Positions 15,678 to 24,363 of a stretch of 64,000 nt of DNA are shown one piece after another. The position numbers and the translations under genes are program-made. The stretch covers positions 1 through 64,000 of the forward strand of contig CAXXDX010000006.1 in assembly GCA_963677605.2 (NCBI GenBank), read 5' to 3'. A model generated the notes under the pieces. It did not search any database. It saw only the letters and a program-made list of their open reading frames with translations, and had not been told where the DNA came from. This stretch comes from JAGLOK01 sp963677605. Its GTDB lineage: Bacteria > Bacillota > Clostridia > Christensenellales > UMGS416. Positions within the stretch are counted from its first letter, which is position 1. Each line of letters begins with the position of its first letter.

Positions 15678-17873
15678 ATGCGCGGAAAAGGAAAATGCCC
15701 GGTAACCGGAATGACAAGCATGTCAAGAGCCGGCGGAGGCACAGCAAACAAGGACTGGTGGCCAAATCAACTTAATCTAAAAATCCTAAACCAAAACTCA
15801 AATCTTATAGACCCGATGGGCGAAGATTTCGATTATAAAAAAGAATTTCTAAGCCTTGATTTGAAAGCGGTTAAGGATGATATTTTTAAACTTATGGAAG
15901 ACTCAAAAGACTGGTGGCCGGCAGACTACGGACACTATGGGCCGCTTTTTATCCGCATGGCATGGCACAGCGCAGGCACATACCGCATGGGCGACGGCAG
16001 AGGCGGAGCAGGACACGGCACGCAAAGATTTGCACCGCTCAACAGCTGGCCGGACAATGTAAACCTTGACAAAGCACGCAGGCTTTTATGGCCGATAAAA
16101 CAAAAATACGGCAAGAAGATATCATGGGCGGATCTTATGATACTTGCGGGAAACTGCGCGTTTGAGTCGATGGGCTGCAAGCTTTTAGGCTTTGGCGGCG
16201 GAAGAGAGGATGTTTGGGAACCTGAGGAAGATGTATATTGGGGATCTGAGGCCGAGTGGCTGGGCGACAAGAGATATTCAGGCGAGCGCGACCTTGAAAA
16301 CCCGCTTGCTGCAGTACAGATGGGACTTATCTACGTTAATCCCGAAGGACCTAACGGCAAGCCTGATCCCGTTGCATCCGGTGTGGATGTCCGAGAAACA
16401 TTTGCACGTATGGCGATGAACGATGAAGAAACCGTAGCGCTGGTGGCCGGCGGTCATACATTCGGAAAATGCCACGGCGCAGCACCTGCGACACACGTCG
16501 GACCCGAACCCGAAGCCGCTCCCATGGAAGAGATGGGACTCGGATGGAAATCAAGCTTTAAAACAGGCAGAGGCGGCGACACCATCGGAAGCGGAATTGA
16601 AGGCGCATGGAAACCCAAACCCACAGTTTGGGATATGGGCTACCTCAAGGTGCTGTTTAAATACGAATGGGAAAAGGTCAAAAGCCCTGCCGGAGCATAC
16701 CAATGGCTGGCTGTAGATGTTGACGATGAAGACATGGTGGAAGATGCGCACGATCCCAAAAAGAAACTGCGTCCCATGATGACGACTGCCGACTTATCGC
16801 TTCGCTATGACGAAAAATTTGCACCCATTGCACGCAGATTCCTTGAAAATCCAGATGAATTCGCAAAGGCTTTCGCGCGCGCTTGGTTTAAGCTGACTCA
16901 CAGAGACATGGGACCTATCGCTCGCTATCTCGGCTCTGAAGTGCCTTATGAAGAGTTCATTTGGCAGGATCCTGTACCAAAAGCTGACTATGAAATGATA
17001 GACGATGATGATGTAAAAATGCTCAAATCAATGGTGCTTGAAACAGACCTTAGCATATCGGCGCTTGTATCGACTGCATGGGCATCGGCTTCCACCTTCC
17101 GCGGCTCGGACAACAGGGGCGGTGCAAACGGCGCAAGAATACGTCTTGCACCTCAGAAAGACTGGGACGCAAACCAACCCGAAAAGCTTGCTCAGGTTCT
17201 TGGAGTTCTGGAAAATGTTAAAGCTGAATTTGAAAGAAGGCAAAAAAGCAACAAAAAAGTGTCCATGGCAGACCTTATAGTGCTAGGCGGCGCAGCAGCA
17301 ATTGAAGAAGCTGCACAAAAAGCAGGCGTAGAAATTGAAGTGCCGTTTGCTCCCGGACGCACCGACACAACAGCGGAGCTTACCGATGTTAAGTCATTTG
17401 CGGTTCTTGAGCCGTGCGCTGACGGATTCCGCAACTACTTAAAAAGCGATTATACAGTCAAAGCCGAGGAGCTTCTGTTGGACAAAGCTCAGCTTCTGAC
17501 TCTCACCGCACCTGAAATGACCGTCCTTGTCGGCGGACTGCGTGTGCTTGGCGCAAATCACAGCGGATCAAAACACGGTGTTTTCACCCATGTTCCCGAG
17601 ACACTGACAAATGATTTCTTTAAAAACCTCTTGGACATGGCGACCGAGTGGCGGCCTACATCAGATAAGCGCGATTTGTTTGATGGCTATGACAGAGCGA
17701 CCGGCAAGCTCAAATGGACAGCAACCCGCACAGACCTTGTGTTCGGTTCAAACTCCCAGCTTCGTGCGCTTGCTGAAGTGTATGCATGCGATGACTCCAT
17801 GCCGAAGTTTATCGATGATTTTGTTTGCGCATGGAACAAAGTTATGAATGCGGACAGGTTTGACTTGAAGTAG
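15678..17873 (+). CDS. katG: Bifunctional catalase-peroxidase KatG
   Basis: A 731-residue cytoplasmic haem enzyme of class I peroxidases that breaks down hydrogen peroxide. The distal site RMAWH gives R93, W96 and H97. The W-Y-M crosslink needed for catalase activity can be formed from W96, Y219 (IYVNPEGPNG) and M245 (ARMAMND). The proximal haem ligand is H260 in GGHTFGK. The length and two-domain organisation (the second domain from about 410) are those of complete KatG. GGAAGGAG lies 9 bases upstream of the start. It stands alone behind a long leader; no PerR box could be established. KatG in an otherwise anaerobic gene set suggests oxygen-stress exposure. Confidence 0.97.
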   Translation: MRGKGKCPVTGMTSMSRAGGGTANKDWWPNQLNLKILNQNSNLIDPMGEDFDYKKEFLSLDLKAVKDDIFKLMEDSKDWWPADYGHYGPLFIRMAWHSAGTYRMGDGRGGAGHGTQRFAPLNSWPDNVNLDKARRLLWPIKQKYGKKISWADLMILAGNCAFESMGCKLLGFGGGREDVWEPEEDVYWGSEAEWLGDKRYSGERDLENPLAAVQMGLIYVNPEGPNGKPDPVASGVDVRETFARMAMNDEETVALVAGGHTFGKCHGAAPATHVGPEPEAAPMEEMGLGWKSSFKTGRGGDTIGSGIEGAWKPKPTVWDMGYLKVLFKYEWEKVKSPAGAYQWLAVDVDDEDMVEDAHDPKKKLRPMMTTADLSLRYDEKFAPIARRFLENPDEFAKAFARAWFKLTHRDMGPIARYLGSEVPYEEFIWQDPVPKADYEMIDDDDVKMLKSMVLETDLSISALVSTAWASASTFRGSDNRGGANGARIRLAPQKDWDANQPEKLAQVLGVLENVKAEFERRQKSNKKVSMADLIVLGGAAAIEEAAQKAGVEIEVPFAPGRTDTTAELTDVKSFAVLEPCADGFRNYLKSDYTVKAEELLLDKAQLLTLTAPEMTVLVGGLRVLGANHSGSKHGVFTHVPETLTNDFFKNLLDMATEWRPTSDKRDLFDGYDRATGKLKWTATRTDLVFGSNSQLRALAEVYACDDSMPKFIDDFVCAWNKVMNADRFDLK

Positions 17874-17912
17874 ACACTTGTTTTAAGCATCAAGTAAAGT
17901 ATTACATTACAC

Positions 17913-17933
17913 GGGAGGCGTTAAGCGTCTCCC
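17913..17933 (+). terminator. Hairpin after katG
   Basis: GGGAGGCG, loop TTAA-like, then GCGTCTCCC form a stem with one mismatch 40 bp after the katG stop. The T run is short. Confidence 0.5.
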
Positions 17934-17988
17934 TTATAACATCGAAAACAACTACCTAATTTAAACCCGCAATATAAAGGAGAATATC

Positions 17989-18345
17989 ATGGCTGCATCA
18001 AAAAAGACAGACGACACCGCAGCGGTGCTTAGTAAAATCGAAGCATTCCGCGATGAATTTCGCCCGACAGCGCGCCGTATGCACGAGATAATAATGGAAG
18101 CTGCGCCGAGCCTTGCGCCTCGCTTATGGTACGGCATGCCCGGGTATGCTAAAAGCAAAAGCACTCCGGTTCTTGTTTACTTCCGTGCGGATAAGTATAT
18201 GACTTTCGGCATGACGGAAAGTGCGCATCATTCACCCGAGCCTTCCGCACCGCATAAGCTTATGCCGACTGCTTGGTATTTTACCGAGCTTGACGAAGCA
18301 ACGGAAGAAAAGATAAAAGAGATTGTACTCGGAGCTGTTGAATGA
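17989..18345 (+). CDS. DUF1801 (YdhG-like) protein
   Basis: A 118-residue soluble protein of the DUF1801 group: an N-terminal helix (VLSKIEAFRDEFRPTARRMHEI), the conserved LWYGMPGYAK (about 46-55) and a short beta region ending VYFRADKYMTFGMTE. Such proteins are annotated as iron-chaperone-like or YdhG-like, and their function is not settled. AAAGGAG precedes the ATG. It follows katG by 115 bp with a possible terminator between, so co-regulation is uncertain. A second DUF1801-type gene follows at 18852. Confidence 0.75.
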   Translation: MAASKKTDDTAAVLSKIEAFRDEFRPTARRMHEIIMEAAPSLAPRLWYGMPGYAKSKSTPVLVYFRADKYMTFGMTESAHHSPEPSAPHKLMPTAWYFTELDEATEEKIKEIVLGAVE

Positions 18346-18460
18346 CGGTGTTTTGCAGTGAAAACTCTTCTGCACGTTAAAAATTTGTTTTATAAAGTTA
18401 TTTGAAAAATAAAACTTATCGGCGAGGTAAAAAGTCGGGTGGTAATAATAAATAGGCAAA

Positions 18461-18603
18461 CTACCCCGAACGCCGATGCCTGTGGCAATTTAAAAGATTT
18501 TATAAAGCCAAAATCTTATAAATTCGCCTTCAATCGTCAGCATTAATAGAGACGTTAGTAAGAATTTTGAAAACAAAATTCTTTTTGGCTGGGAAATTTC
18601 CTT
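18461..18603. repeat. 130-bp dispersed double-hairpin repeat, copy 3
   Basis: Nearly identical to copies at 14723 and 15051 through both hairpins. It is followed, like copy 2, by the GTCGCTTCGCTCCCCCGCTC block (18617-18640), so the duplicated unit is longer than the core repeat. Confidence 0.85.
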
Positions 18604-18851
18604 CTTTTTTAAGGCGGTGTCGCTTCGCTCCCCCGCTCATTGTTTCAAACTTCGGCTATTGCATAATAGCAGAGAGCGCGAGGGCAAAAGGTCGGCTGGA
18701 TAAAACCTTATATACTAAGAAATCCCCCTCGACTATAACTGAAACTCAAATAAACAAAACATCCCCTTTCCATTCGCAAATAACAGTACTATAATATTCA
18801 TATCCTACAAAATAAGTAGGATTAACCCTTCGGAATCGGAAGGAGAAATCA

Positions 18852-19448
18852 ATGACTAAGAAAATGACAGCAAAAAGTCTCGATGAATTTTTCGCAGATA
18901 GTACGAAATGGCAAGAAGCCTACCTAAAATTAAGAGAAATATTCAAGCAGTTTGATTTAACAGAAGAGCTTAAGTGGGGTAAGCCATGTTATACGCTTAG
19001 CGGTGAAAACGTCGCTTTGATTCATGGCTTCAAGGATTACTGCGCGATACTTTTTATAAACGGTGCGGTGATGCGCGATCCGAAAGGTCTTCTTATCCAG
19101 CAGACGAAAAACGTTCAAGCAGGCAGACAAATGCGCTTTACATCTGCTAAGCAGATTACCGCTATGGAATCTGGCATTATAGAATATATAACAGATGCGA
19201 TTGCTGCGCAAAAAGAAGGGCGCAAGACAGAGTTTAAAAAAACCGACGAGTACGAAATCCCCAATGAACTTACTGAGGCTTTTGCCACCGATCCTGCTTT
19301 CCGCGATGCTTTTTATTCACTGACTCCCGGCCGTCAGCGCGGCTATCTCTATCACTTTTCCTCGGCAAAGCAGTCTACAACAAGAGCCGCCCGTATAGAA
19401 AAATACCGGGACAAGATTTTTGACGGTATTGGATTTAACGATAGATAG
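18852..19448 (+). CDS. YdeI-family protein (DUF1801 plus YdeI/OmpD-associated domain)
   Basis: A 198-residue soluble protein. The N-terminal DUF1801 part has LKWGKPCYTLSGENVALIHGFKDYCAILF (about 38-66, written in two halves in the family profile). The C-terminal YdeI part has the typical LTEAFATDPAFRDAFYSLTP and RQRGYLYHFSSAKQSTTRAARI (about 136-180). B. subtilis YdeI and relatives have been linked to bacteriocin or antimicrobial-peptide resistance, but the mechanism is unknown. GGAAGGAG lies upstream of the ATG. It converges on the SH3 lipoprotein gene with only 24 bp between stops. Confidence 0.85.
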   Translation: MTKKMTAKSLDEFFADSTKWQEAYLKLREIFKQFDLTEELKWGKPCYTLSGENVALIHGFKDYCAILFINGAVMRDPKGLLIQQTKNVQAGRQMRFTSAKQITAMESGIIEYITDAIAAQKEGRKTEFKKTDEYEIPNELTEAFATDPAFRDAFYSLTPGRQRGYLYHFSSAKQSTTRAARIEKYRDKIFDGIGFNDR

Positions 19449-19472
19449 AATTTCTATCACGTTTTACTAATT

Positions 19473-20162
19473 CTAATCCTCAAGCGGTTCCAAATCTCCG
19501 TTATTATACACAATGGACTGGCGTCCGGAATCCAATGTTCCGGCAAATATATACCCGTTTATGCCCCTGTACTCAACGTGCATCCACTCCCCTTCTACCA
19601 CACCCTTCACGGACTCGGCAAACGGAATCCTGCCGACTATGGGTGAACCGGAGCTTGGCTGTGAACGTATATTGAGCAAGTCAACATTAACCCATGCTTC
19701 CACTCCCTCTTCGGGAGCAGCAGTTTGTATATCCTCTATCTTAGTTCCCACCGGAACGGATGTTGACACGACACCGCCTACATAGTCTTTATAAAGATAT
19801 CCGGTTAAATCGTTCACCTGAACTTTATACCACTCATCCAGCACTTCCAATATCTCCACCTGCGTGCCGTTTGTGAGCTTGCCCGCTTTTTCCGATGTTT
19901 TATCCGCTTCTGCCCGCAAAATAAGTATTGACGTATCATACGTCATCGTCACATAGCCAAACATAACGTGAATCATCTCCGGTGTGGCTGTTGGTGTGGG
20001 TTCCGGTGTTGGAACAAGCGTTGGTTCCGGTGTTGGCTGCTGTGTTGCGGTAGGGGGTGCCGTTTGCGTCGGCGCATCGCTTACAACATCTGTTTCCGCC
20101 GGTGCGCAAGATGACATAAGAAAGAAAATTGCAATAATAGTAACTATGATTTTTATTTTCAT
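19473..20162 (-). CDS. Lipoprotein with two bacterial SH3 domains
   Basis: A 229-residue lipoprotein. The lipobox LMSSC gives a lipidated Cys at residue 19. A Pro/Thr/Glu linker (about 30-62) precedes two SH3_3-type domains: about 66-130 (LRAEADKTSEKAGKLTNG ... GYLYKDYV) and about 155-222 (VDLLNIRSQPSSGSPIVGR ... INGYIFAG). Such domains usually bind cell-wall peptides. There is no enzyme domain, so it may be a wall-binding or sensor lipoprotein. It is transcribed alone, towards the YdeI gene. Confidence 0.85.
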   Translation of the reverse strand: MKIKIIVTIIAIFFLMSSCAPAETDVVSDAPTQTAPPTATQQPTPEPTLVPTPEPTPTATPEMIHVMFGYVTMTYDTSILILRAEADKTSEKAGKLTNGTQVEILEVLDEWYKVQVNDLTGYLYKDYVGGVVSTSVPVGTKIEDIQTAAPEEGVEAWVNVDLLNIRSQPSSGSPIVGRIPFAESVKGVVEGEWMHVEYRGINGYIFAGTLDSGRQSIVYNNGDLEPLED

Positions 20163-20307
20163 ATCATTCTCCTCATTTAACCGAGTTGAGTTATCATAGT
20201 TTCGTTGAATTGATTACTCTTTAATTTTATACTTTTTCGGTAGAAATTACAATTGCAAAGAATTTTGCGGGTAAAATTTTTACTTGTGTGAAGGAAAGTG
20301 CTTGTTA

Positions 20308-20585
20308 AAACCCCTCATATCATGTGGATGTTAGTTCTCTTTAACCCTTCAGTCGCCTTTCAGGCACCAGCTCCCCTTCAAAGGGGAGCTAATGCAGTTA
20401 TGAATAGTTTATATTTAATATGACAAGCAATTTATTAATCGGTGTGCTGTTCTATTAAATTGCGCAGTTGCTAAGAAAAGCTATCTGTTTATTGTGCGCA
20501 GATAGCTATATTATTGCGGAGTTTTCCGAAGTTGGGATAGCTCCCTTTGTAAGGGGAGCTGTCAGCGCAGCTGACTGAGGGGTTT
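20308..20585. mobile_element. 278-bp MITE-like element, copy 1
   Basis: The ends AAACCCCTCA (20308-20317) and TGAGGGGTTT (20576-20585) are perfect 10-bp inverted repeats. Inside are AGCTCCCCTT/AAGGGGAGCT and AGCTATCTG...CAGATAGCT stems. A second copy of exactly the same length is at 30042-30319, about 90 percent alike by eye. It codes for no protein. No target-site duplication is visible. Confidence 0.75.
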
Positions 20586-20683
20586 CGTTCCGCGCTATTG
20601 CCAACTTCTACATAACTCACTAAAAAACCAAACTCCAAAAGCATTCGGGGTGGATTATGCGATATACGTGATGCTTTTTTACC

Positions 20684-21300
20684 AAACCCCACCACCGTGA
20701 TTTAAAATCACGGTCCCCCTCCCCTCATAGGGGAGATTACGTCTAATCAAAGTTAGACAAACAATCTACTTTAGAAAATTACGAAATAAATTAATAAGCG
20801 CACAGGAGCGAAGCGACGCCGCCAAGAAAACAAAAAAAAGAATCCCAGCCGCCGGGAAGTCCGATAAAAAGAAACAGCCAAGACGGCGCTCGGGGTGATT
20901 AATTGAATTAAACGCGATAAAACATAGTTCTCTGCTCCGCAAAACGTTGCTTGGGCAGTTTTCTTTGCCATGGGTACGCTCCGCTTGGTTTCCACTTTGT
21001 GTGGACAAAGTGGAGCAAAACCGCAACCGCATGAGCCGTTTCCTTTCTTAGCCAATTGCTTTTGCCAACTGGCTCAATGGGTTGCATTTCTTTTTACTAG
21101 GCTTTTTGTCAGCAATAGCACAGCTTTATTTTTTCTATCTAAGCTTTCGGCTTTATAAAGCTTAGGTGGACATGGATTGCTTGAAACAAAGCGCGGAGGA
21201 GCGAAGCGACGCCGCCGATAAAACAAAAAAAGAATTCCTCGCCCTACAAAGTCCGCAAAAAGAATAAACCTCATCGGCGAGGACAGAAGGTCGGCTGGCA
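20684..21300. repeat. Mosaic intergenic repeat region upstream of ABC operon
   Basis: From 20684, CACCACCGTGAT...ATCACGGT and CCCCTCATAGGGG hairpins are followed by about 100 bp that recur at 28886-29000. At 20829-20900 lies a reverse-orientation CCCAGCCG...CGGCG module. At about 20945-21090 lies a segment containing CTGGCTCAATGGGTTGCA, related to those near 2960, 26025 and 52340. Near 21195 is the GGAGCGAAGCGACGCCGCC palindrome, and near 21275 GGCGAGGACAGAAGGTCGGC. No gene is supported. Confidence 0.7.
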
Positions 21301-21454
21301 AAACCCACCCCCTTTCTTTCTCCCACAATATCCCATTTCCCCTTTCACATATACAAAAACCACAATATGCAAACACGCTCATAGCAAAATTGCATTATAA
21401 ATTGATTAATAGTTAGTATTTTATTATATAAATACATATAATGCAGGATGCCGT

Positions 21455-21483
21455 TTGACACCTTGCAATTTCTTTACTATAAT
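21455..21483 (+). promoter_or_regulatory. Promoter of amino-acid ABC operon
   Basis: TTGACA (21455-21460), exactly 17 bp, then TATAAT (21478-21483): a consensus vegetative promoter. Transcription should start near 21490. Confidence 0.8.
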
Positions 21484-21502
21484 AAAGAAAGCGTAAAACG
21501 CG

Positions 21503-21530
21503 TCTGTAATCTGATTACAGAATTTTTTTT
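21503..21530 (+). terminator. Leader terminator (possible attenuator) before ABC operon
   Basis: TCTGTAAT, loop CTG, ATTACAGA (21503-21521) is a perfect 8-bp stem followed by eight Ts. It lies between the consensus promoter and the first gene, so full-length transcripts must read through it. No T-box or known riboswitch core fits in the roughly 60-nt leader. Confidence 0.65.
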
Positions 21531-21551
21531 GAGTTTGGAGGACGAATTCCT

Positions 21552-22274
21552 GTGATAAAAATGGAGAAAGTAAACAAATACTTCGGCAATCTGCATGTAT
21601 TAAAAGATATAGATTTGCAGGTGAAAGAAGGAGAAAAGCTGGTTATCATAGGGCCGTCAGGCTCGGGAAAATCCACAGCGGTAAGATGCATGAACTATCT
21701 GGAAGAGCCGACAAGCGGCAGCGTCTATATCGACGGCAAGAAAATCACGCATAAAAACAAAACAAAGGTCGTTCGCGAAACCACATCAATGGTTTTCCAG
21801 CAGTTTAACCTTTATCCGCATATGACAGTTTTAAAAAACCTAACGCTTGCGCCGATAAAGCTTCACGGCAAAACAAAAGCGCAGGCGGAAGAGATTGCTT
21901 ATCATTATCTGGACGTTGTAGGCCTTCGCGATAAGGCGCACGTCTACCCCACTACGCTTTCAGGCGGCCAGCAGCAGCGCATAGCAATCGCGCGCGCACT
22001 GTGCGCGGAAAGCAAGATAATACTTTTTGACGAACCGACATCCGCGCTGGATCCCGAGACTATTCAGGAAGTGCTGGACGTTATGATAAAGCTTGCAAAA
22101 GAAAACATCACAATGGTGGTCGTTACCCATGAGATGGGCTTTGCACGCGAAGTCGCCGACAGGATAGTTTTTATGGCGGACGGGCAGATAGTGGAAGAAG
22201 GCACACCCGAGCACTTCTTTACAAACCCCGACAGCGACAGATTAAAGCAGTTCCTCGGCAAGATAATAAGATAA
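21552..22274 (+). CDS. Polar amino-acid ABC transporter ATP-binding protein
   Basis: A 240-residue ATPase of the GlnQ/HisP type that powers amino-acid uptake. Walker A is GPSGSGKST (about 35-43), the signature LSGGQQQR (about 138-145), Walker B IILFDEPTSALDPE, and the H-loop VVVTHEMGF. It starts with GTG at 21552, with GGAGG 10 bases upstream; the ATG at 21561 is further from that site. It is the first gene of a four-gene operon (ATPase, binding protein, two permeases) and lies behind a consensus promoter and a leader terminator. Confidence 0.95.
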   Translation: MIKMEKVNKYFGNLHVLKDIDLQVKEGEKLVIIGPSGSGKSTAVRCMNYLEEPTSGSVYIDGKKITHKNKTKVVRETTSMVFQQFNLYPHMTVLKNLTLAPIKLHGKTKAQAEEIAYHYLDVVGLRDKAHVYPTTLSGGQQQRIAIARALCAESKIILFDEPTSALDPETIQEVLDVMIKLAKENITMVVVTHEMGFAREVADRIVFMADGQIVEEGTPEHFFTNPDSDRLKQFLGKIIR

Positions 22275-22315
22275 AAAGGGCCATAAGGCCTTAAATATAT
22301 TAAAGGAGAAAAACC

Positions 22316-23212
22316 ATGAAAAAATTATTACTATTGGCAGTGGCTTTGATACTCGTATTTTCAGTATTCACAGCATGCCAGAACACAGATGATGCACCGG
22401 AAGCTACAGAGGCACCGGCAGAGGCAACAGAAGCTCCGGCTGAAGAAGAAGTTGCAGCACTTCCGGCAGAAGTACAGGCTATCGTTGACGCAGGCGTACT
22501 TAAAGTCGGCGTTAAAAACGCAGTTCCCGGCTTCGGCTTCCAGGACACACTTACAAACGAATATGCAGGTCTTGAGATTTCACTCGCTGAAATGATAGCA
22601 GAATCACTCGGCGTAGATGTTGAGTTTACAGCAGTTACCGCAGCTACACGCACTGAGCTACTCGACTCAGGCGACATCGACTGCGTACTTGCTACATTTA
22701 CTATAACTGAAGCACGCAAAGAAAGCTGGGACTTTTCTACACCTTACTACACAGACTATGTAACAGTTCTTGTTGAATCAGAATCCGGCATTGCATCCCT
22801 TGCTGACCTTACTGACAAGGTTGTAGGCGTTTCATCCGGCTCAACATCAGCTAAGGCTTTAGTTTCTGCTATGGTTGAATCAAACGTTGTAAGCGCGGAC
22901 AATTTCGACGCTGACACATTCGACGCTGCAACATGGACAGAAGTTGTTTCATTCCAGCAGTTCGACGACTATCCTGCAATTTCAACAGCATTAAGCGCTG
23001 GCGAAGTTGACGCTTTCTGCGTAGACAAATCAATCCTTGCTGTATACAACACAGAATCAAGAGGATACATTCAGGATAAATTCGCACCTCAGGATTACGG
23101 CGTTGCAACAAAGAAAGACTCCGCATTCTCAGCTTATGTTGAAGAGCTCATCACAGGCTGGCTTGCTGACGGCACAGTTGATTCACTTATCGCTGAAAAC
23201 AACTTAGGCTAA
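22316..23212 (+). CDS. Amino-acid ABC transporter substrate-binding lipoprotein
   Basis: A 298-residue family 3 solute-binding lipoprotein. The lipobox FTAC gives a lipidated Cys near residue 21, followed by an Ala/Glu/Pro-rich linker (about 25-50). The binding domain has VLKVGVKNAVPGFGFQD, ATFTITEARKESWDFSTPYY, characteristic of Asp/Glu/Gln binders such as PEB1a, and VDAFCVDKSIL. Substrate is most likely an acidic amino acid or glutamine; this cannot be settled from sequence. TTAAAGGAG lies upstream of the start. A hairpin follows its stop, which is common after binding-protein genes made in excess of the permeases. Confidence 0.9.
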   Translation: MKKLLLLAVALILVFSVFTACQNTDDAPEATEAPAEATEAPAEEEVAALPAEVQAIVDAGVLKVGVKNAVPGFGFQDTLTNEYAGLEISLAEMIAESLGVDVEFTAVTAATRTELLDSGDIDCVLATFTITEARKESWDFSTPYYTDYVTVLVESESGIASLADLTDKVVGVSSGSTSAKALVSAMVESNVVSADNFDADTFDAATWTEVVSFQQFDDYPAISTALSAGEVDAFCVDKSILAVYNTESRGYIQDKFAPQDYGVATKKDSAFSAYVEELITGWLADGTVDSLIAENNLG

Positions 23213-23225
23213 TAAAACAACACTT

Positions 23226-23249
23226 CGGAGGCTGGATTTCCAGTCTCCG
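23226..23249 (+). terminator. Hairpin between binding-protein and permease genes
   Basis: CGGAG-G-CTGG, loop ATTT, CCAG-T-CTCCG forms a 9-bp stem with one mismatch. The run after it is ATTTTAT, so it is likely a partial terminator or a mRNA stabiliser. Confidence 0.6.
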
Positions 23250-23626
23250 GATTTTATAATTTGTTTATTGGAGAATGATATATATGTTTTGCAATAAGCA
23301 AGTTTTAAAAATAAGAATTCTTCATACAGAAAGATATTTTATCCTGCCGGATGGGCATACTTTTCTTTCCGTCAAAGAAAAGTCTTGATGCAATAGTTTC
23401 AGGTGCGTGGTGAAGTTTTATTCTAAAACTTTTACAAAAGAAGGACGCTTTTCGCTAGGTGAATTTTTAAGAAGATCTTAAAAACCGCGAATTTACTCTT
23501 GCCGCCACACTTTTCAAGCAGTGGTCGGCTGGCGAGCGAAATTCTCTTTCACTCGGCTGCTTGCGCGGAGACGTGGAAATTACTTTATAAGCCGCTAAGC
23601 GGCTAAAATTACTTAAATATACATTT
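23250..23626. other. Long intra-operon gap
   Basis: About 390 bp separate the binding-protein gene from the permease genes, much more than elsewhere in the operon. No gene or clear promoter is seen. It contains small palindromes such as AGCCGCTAAGCGGCT near 23590 and resembles repeat-derived sequence, so an insertion within the operon is plausible. Confidence 0.5.
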
Positions 23627-23642
23627 GGGAAGGACACATAAT

Positions 23643-24362
23643 ATGGGCGACATTTTTTCAGCGGCAGACTGGCTAAAAGTGTGGACATACAGAAATACAT
23701 TCCTGCTGGGGCTTGAAAACTCGGTTGTTATGGCGCTTGTCGCGCTTGCGATATCGCTGACACTCGGGCTTATTTTTGGCTTAATGGGAACGTCCACAAA
23801 GAAACCGCTGCTGGTTATAAACCGCATTTACGTTGAAGCTATACAAAACACACCGCTTATTTTGCAGCTGTGCTTTTTGTATTACGCACTCGCCTTTTCA
23901 GGAAACAGCCTCGGAATATTAACAACAGGAATCATCGCACTCGGTATATACCACGGCGCATACATGGCGGAAGTTTTTAGAGCCGGCATATCGTCCATCC
24001 CAAAGGGACAGTTTGAAGCTGCGCAGTCGCAGGGCTTCGGTTACATTCAGAAGATGGCGCTTGTCATCCTCCCGCAGTCGATAAAAATAATACTCCCGCC
24101 TATGGTAAATCAGGTGGTAAATCTTATAAAAAACACATCGTGCCTGTACATCATCGGAGGCGCGGACCTTATTTCCATCACCTACAGCTTTGTTACCGGA
24201 GCTGACACCGGCGGAGCTTACGCACCGGCATACATCGTGACAGGTGTTTTGTTCTTTCTTGTGTGCTTCCCTCTTTCGACTCTTGCAAGCTATTGGGAAA
24301 ACTCGCTTAAAAAGCGTCACGAGAAGGTAATTACCATGATAGATGAAGATTTGGTGGTGTGA
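23643..24362 (+). CDS. Amino-acid ABC transporter permease 1
   Basis: A 239-residue inner-membrane permease of the His/Glu/Gln/Arg/opine family with about five helices. The EAA loop reads FEAAQSQGFGYIQKMALVILPQ (split here as FEAAQSQGF and YIQKMALVILPQ), the site that contacts the ATPase. The in-frame TTG at 23625 is less likely than ATG 23643, which has GGGAAGGA 9 bases upstream. It is followed by the second permease one base after its stop, and the two should form a heterodimer. Confidence 0.93.
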   Translation: MGDIFSAADWLKVWTYRNTFLLGLENSVVMALVALAISLTLGLIFGLMGTSTKKPLLVINRIYVEAIQNTPLILQLCFLYYALAFSGNSLGILTTGIIALGIYHGAYMAEVFRAGISSIPKGQFEAAQSQGFGYIQKMALVILPQSIKIILPPMVNQVVNLIKNTSCLYIIGGADLISITYSFVTGADTGGAYAPAYIVTGVLFFLVCFPLSTLASYWENSLKKRHEKVITMIDEDLVV

Positions 24363-24363
24363 T

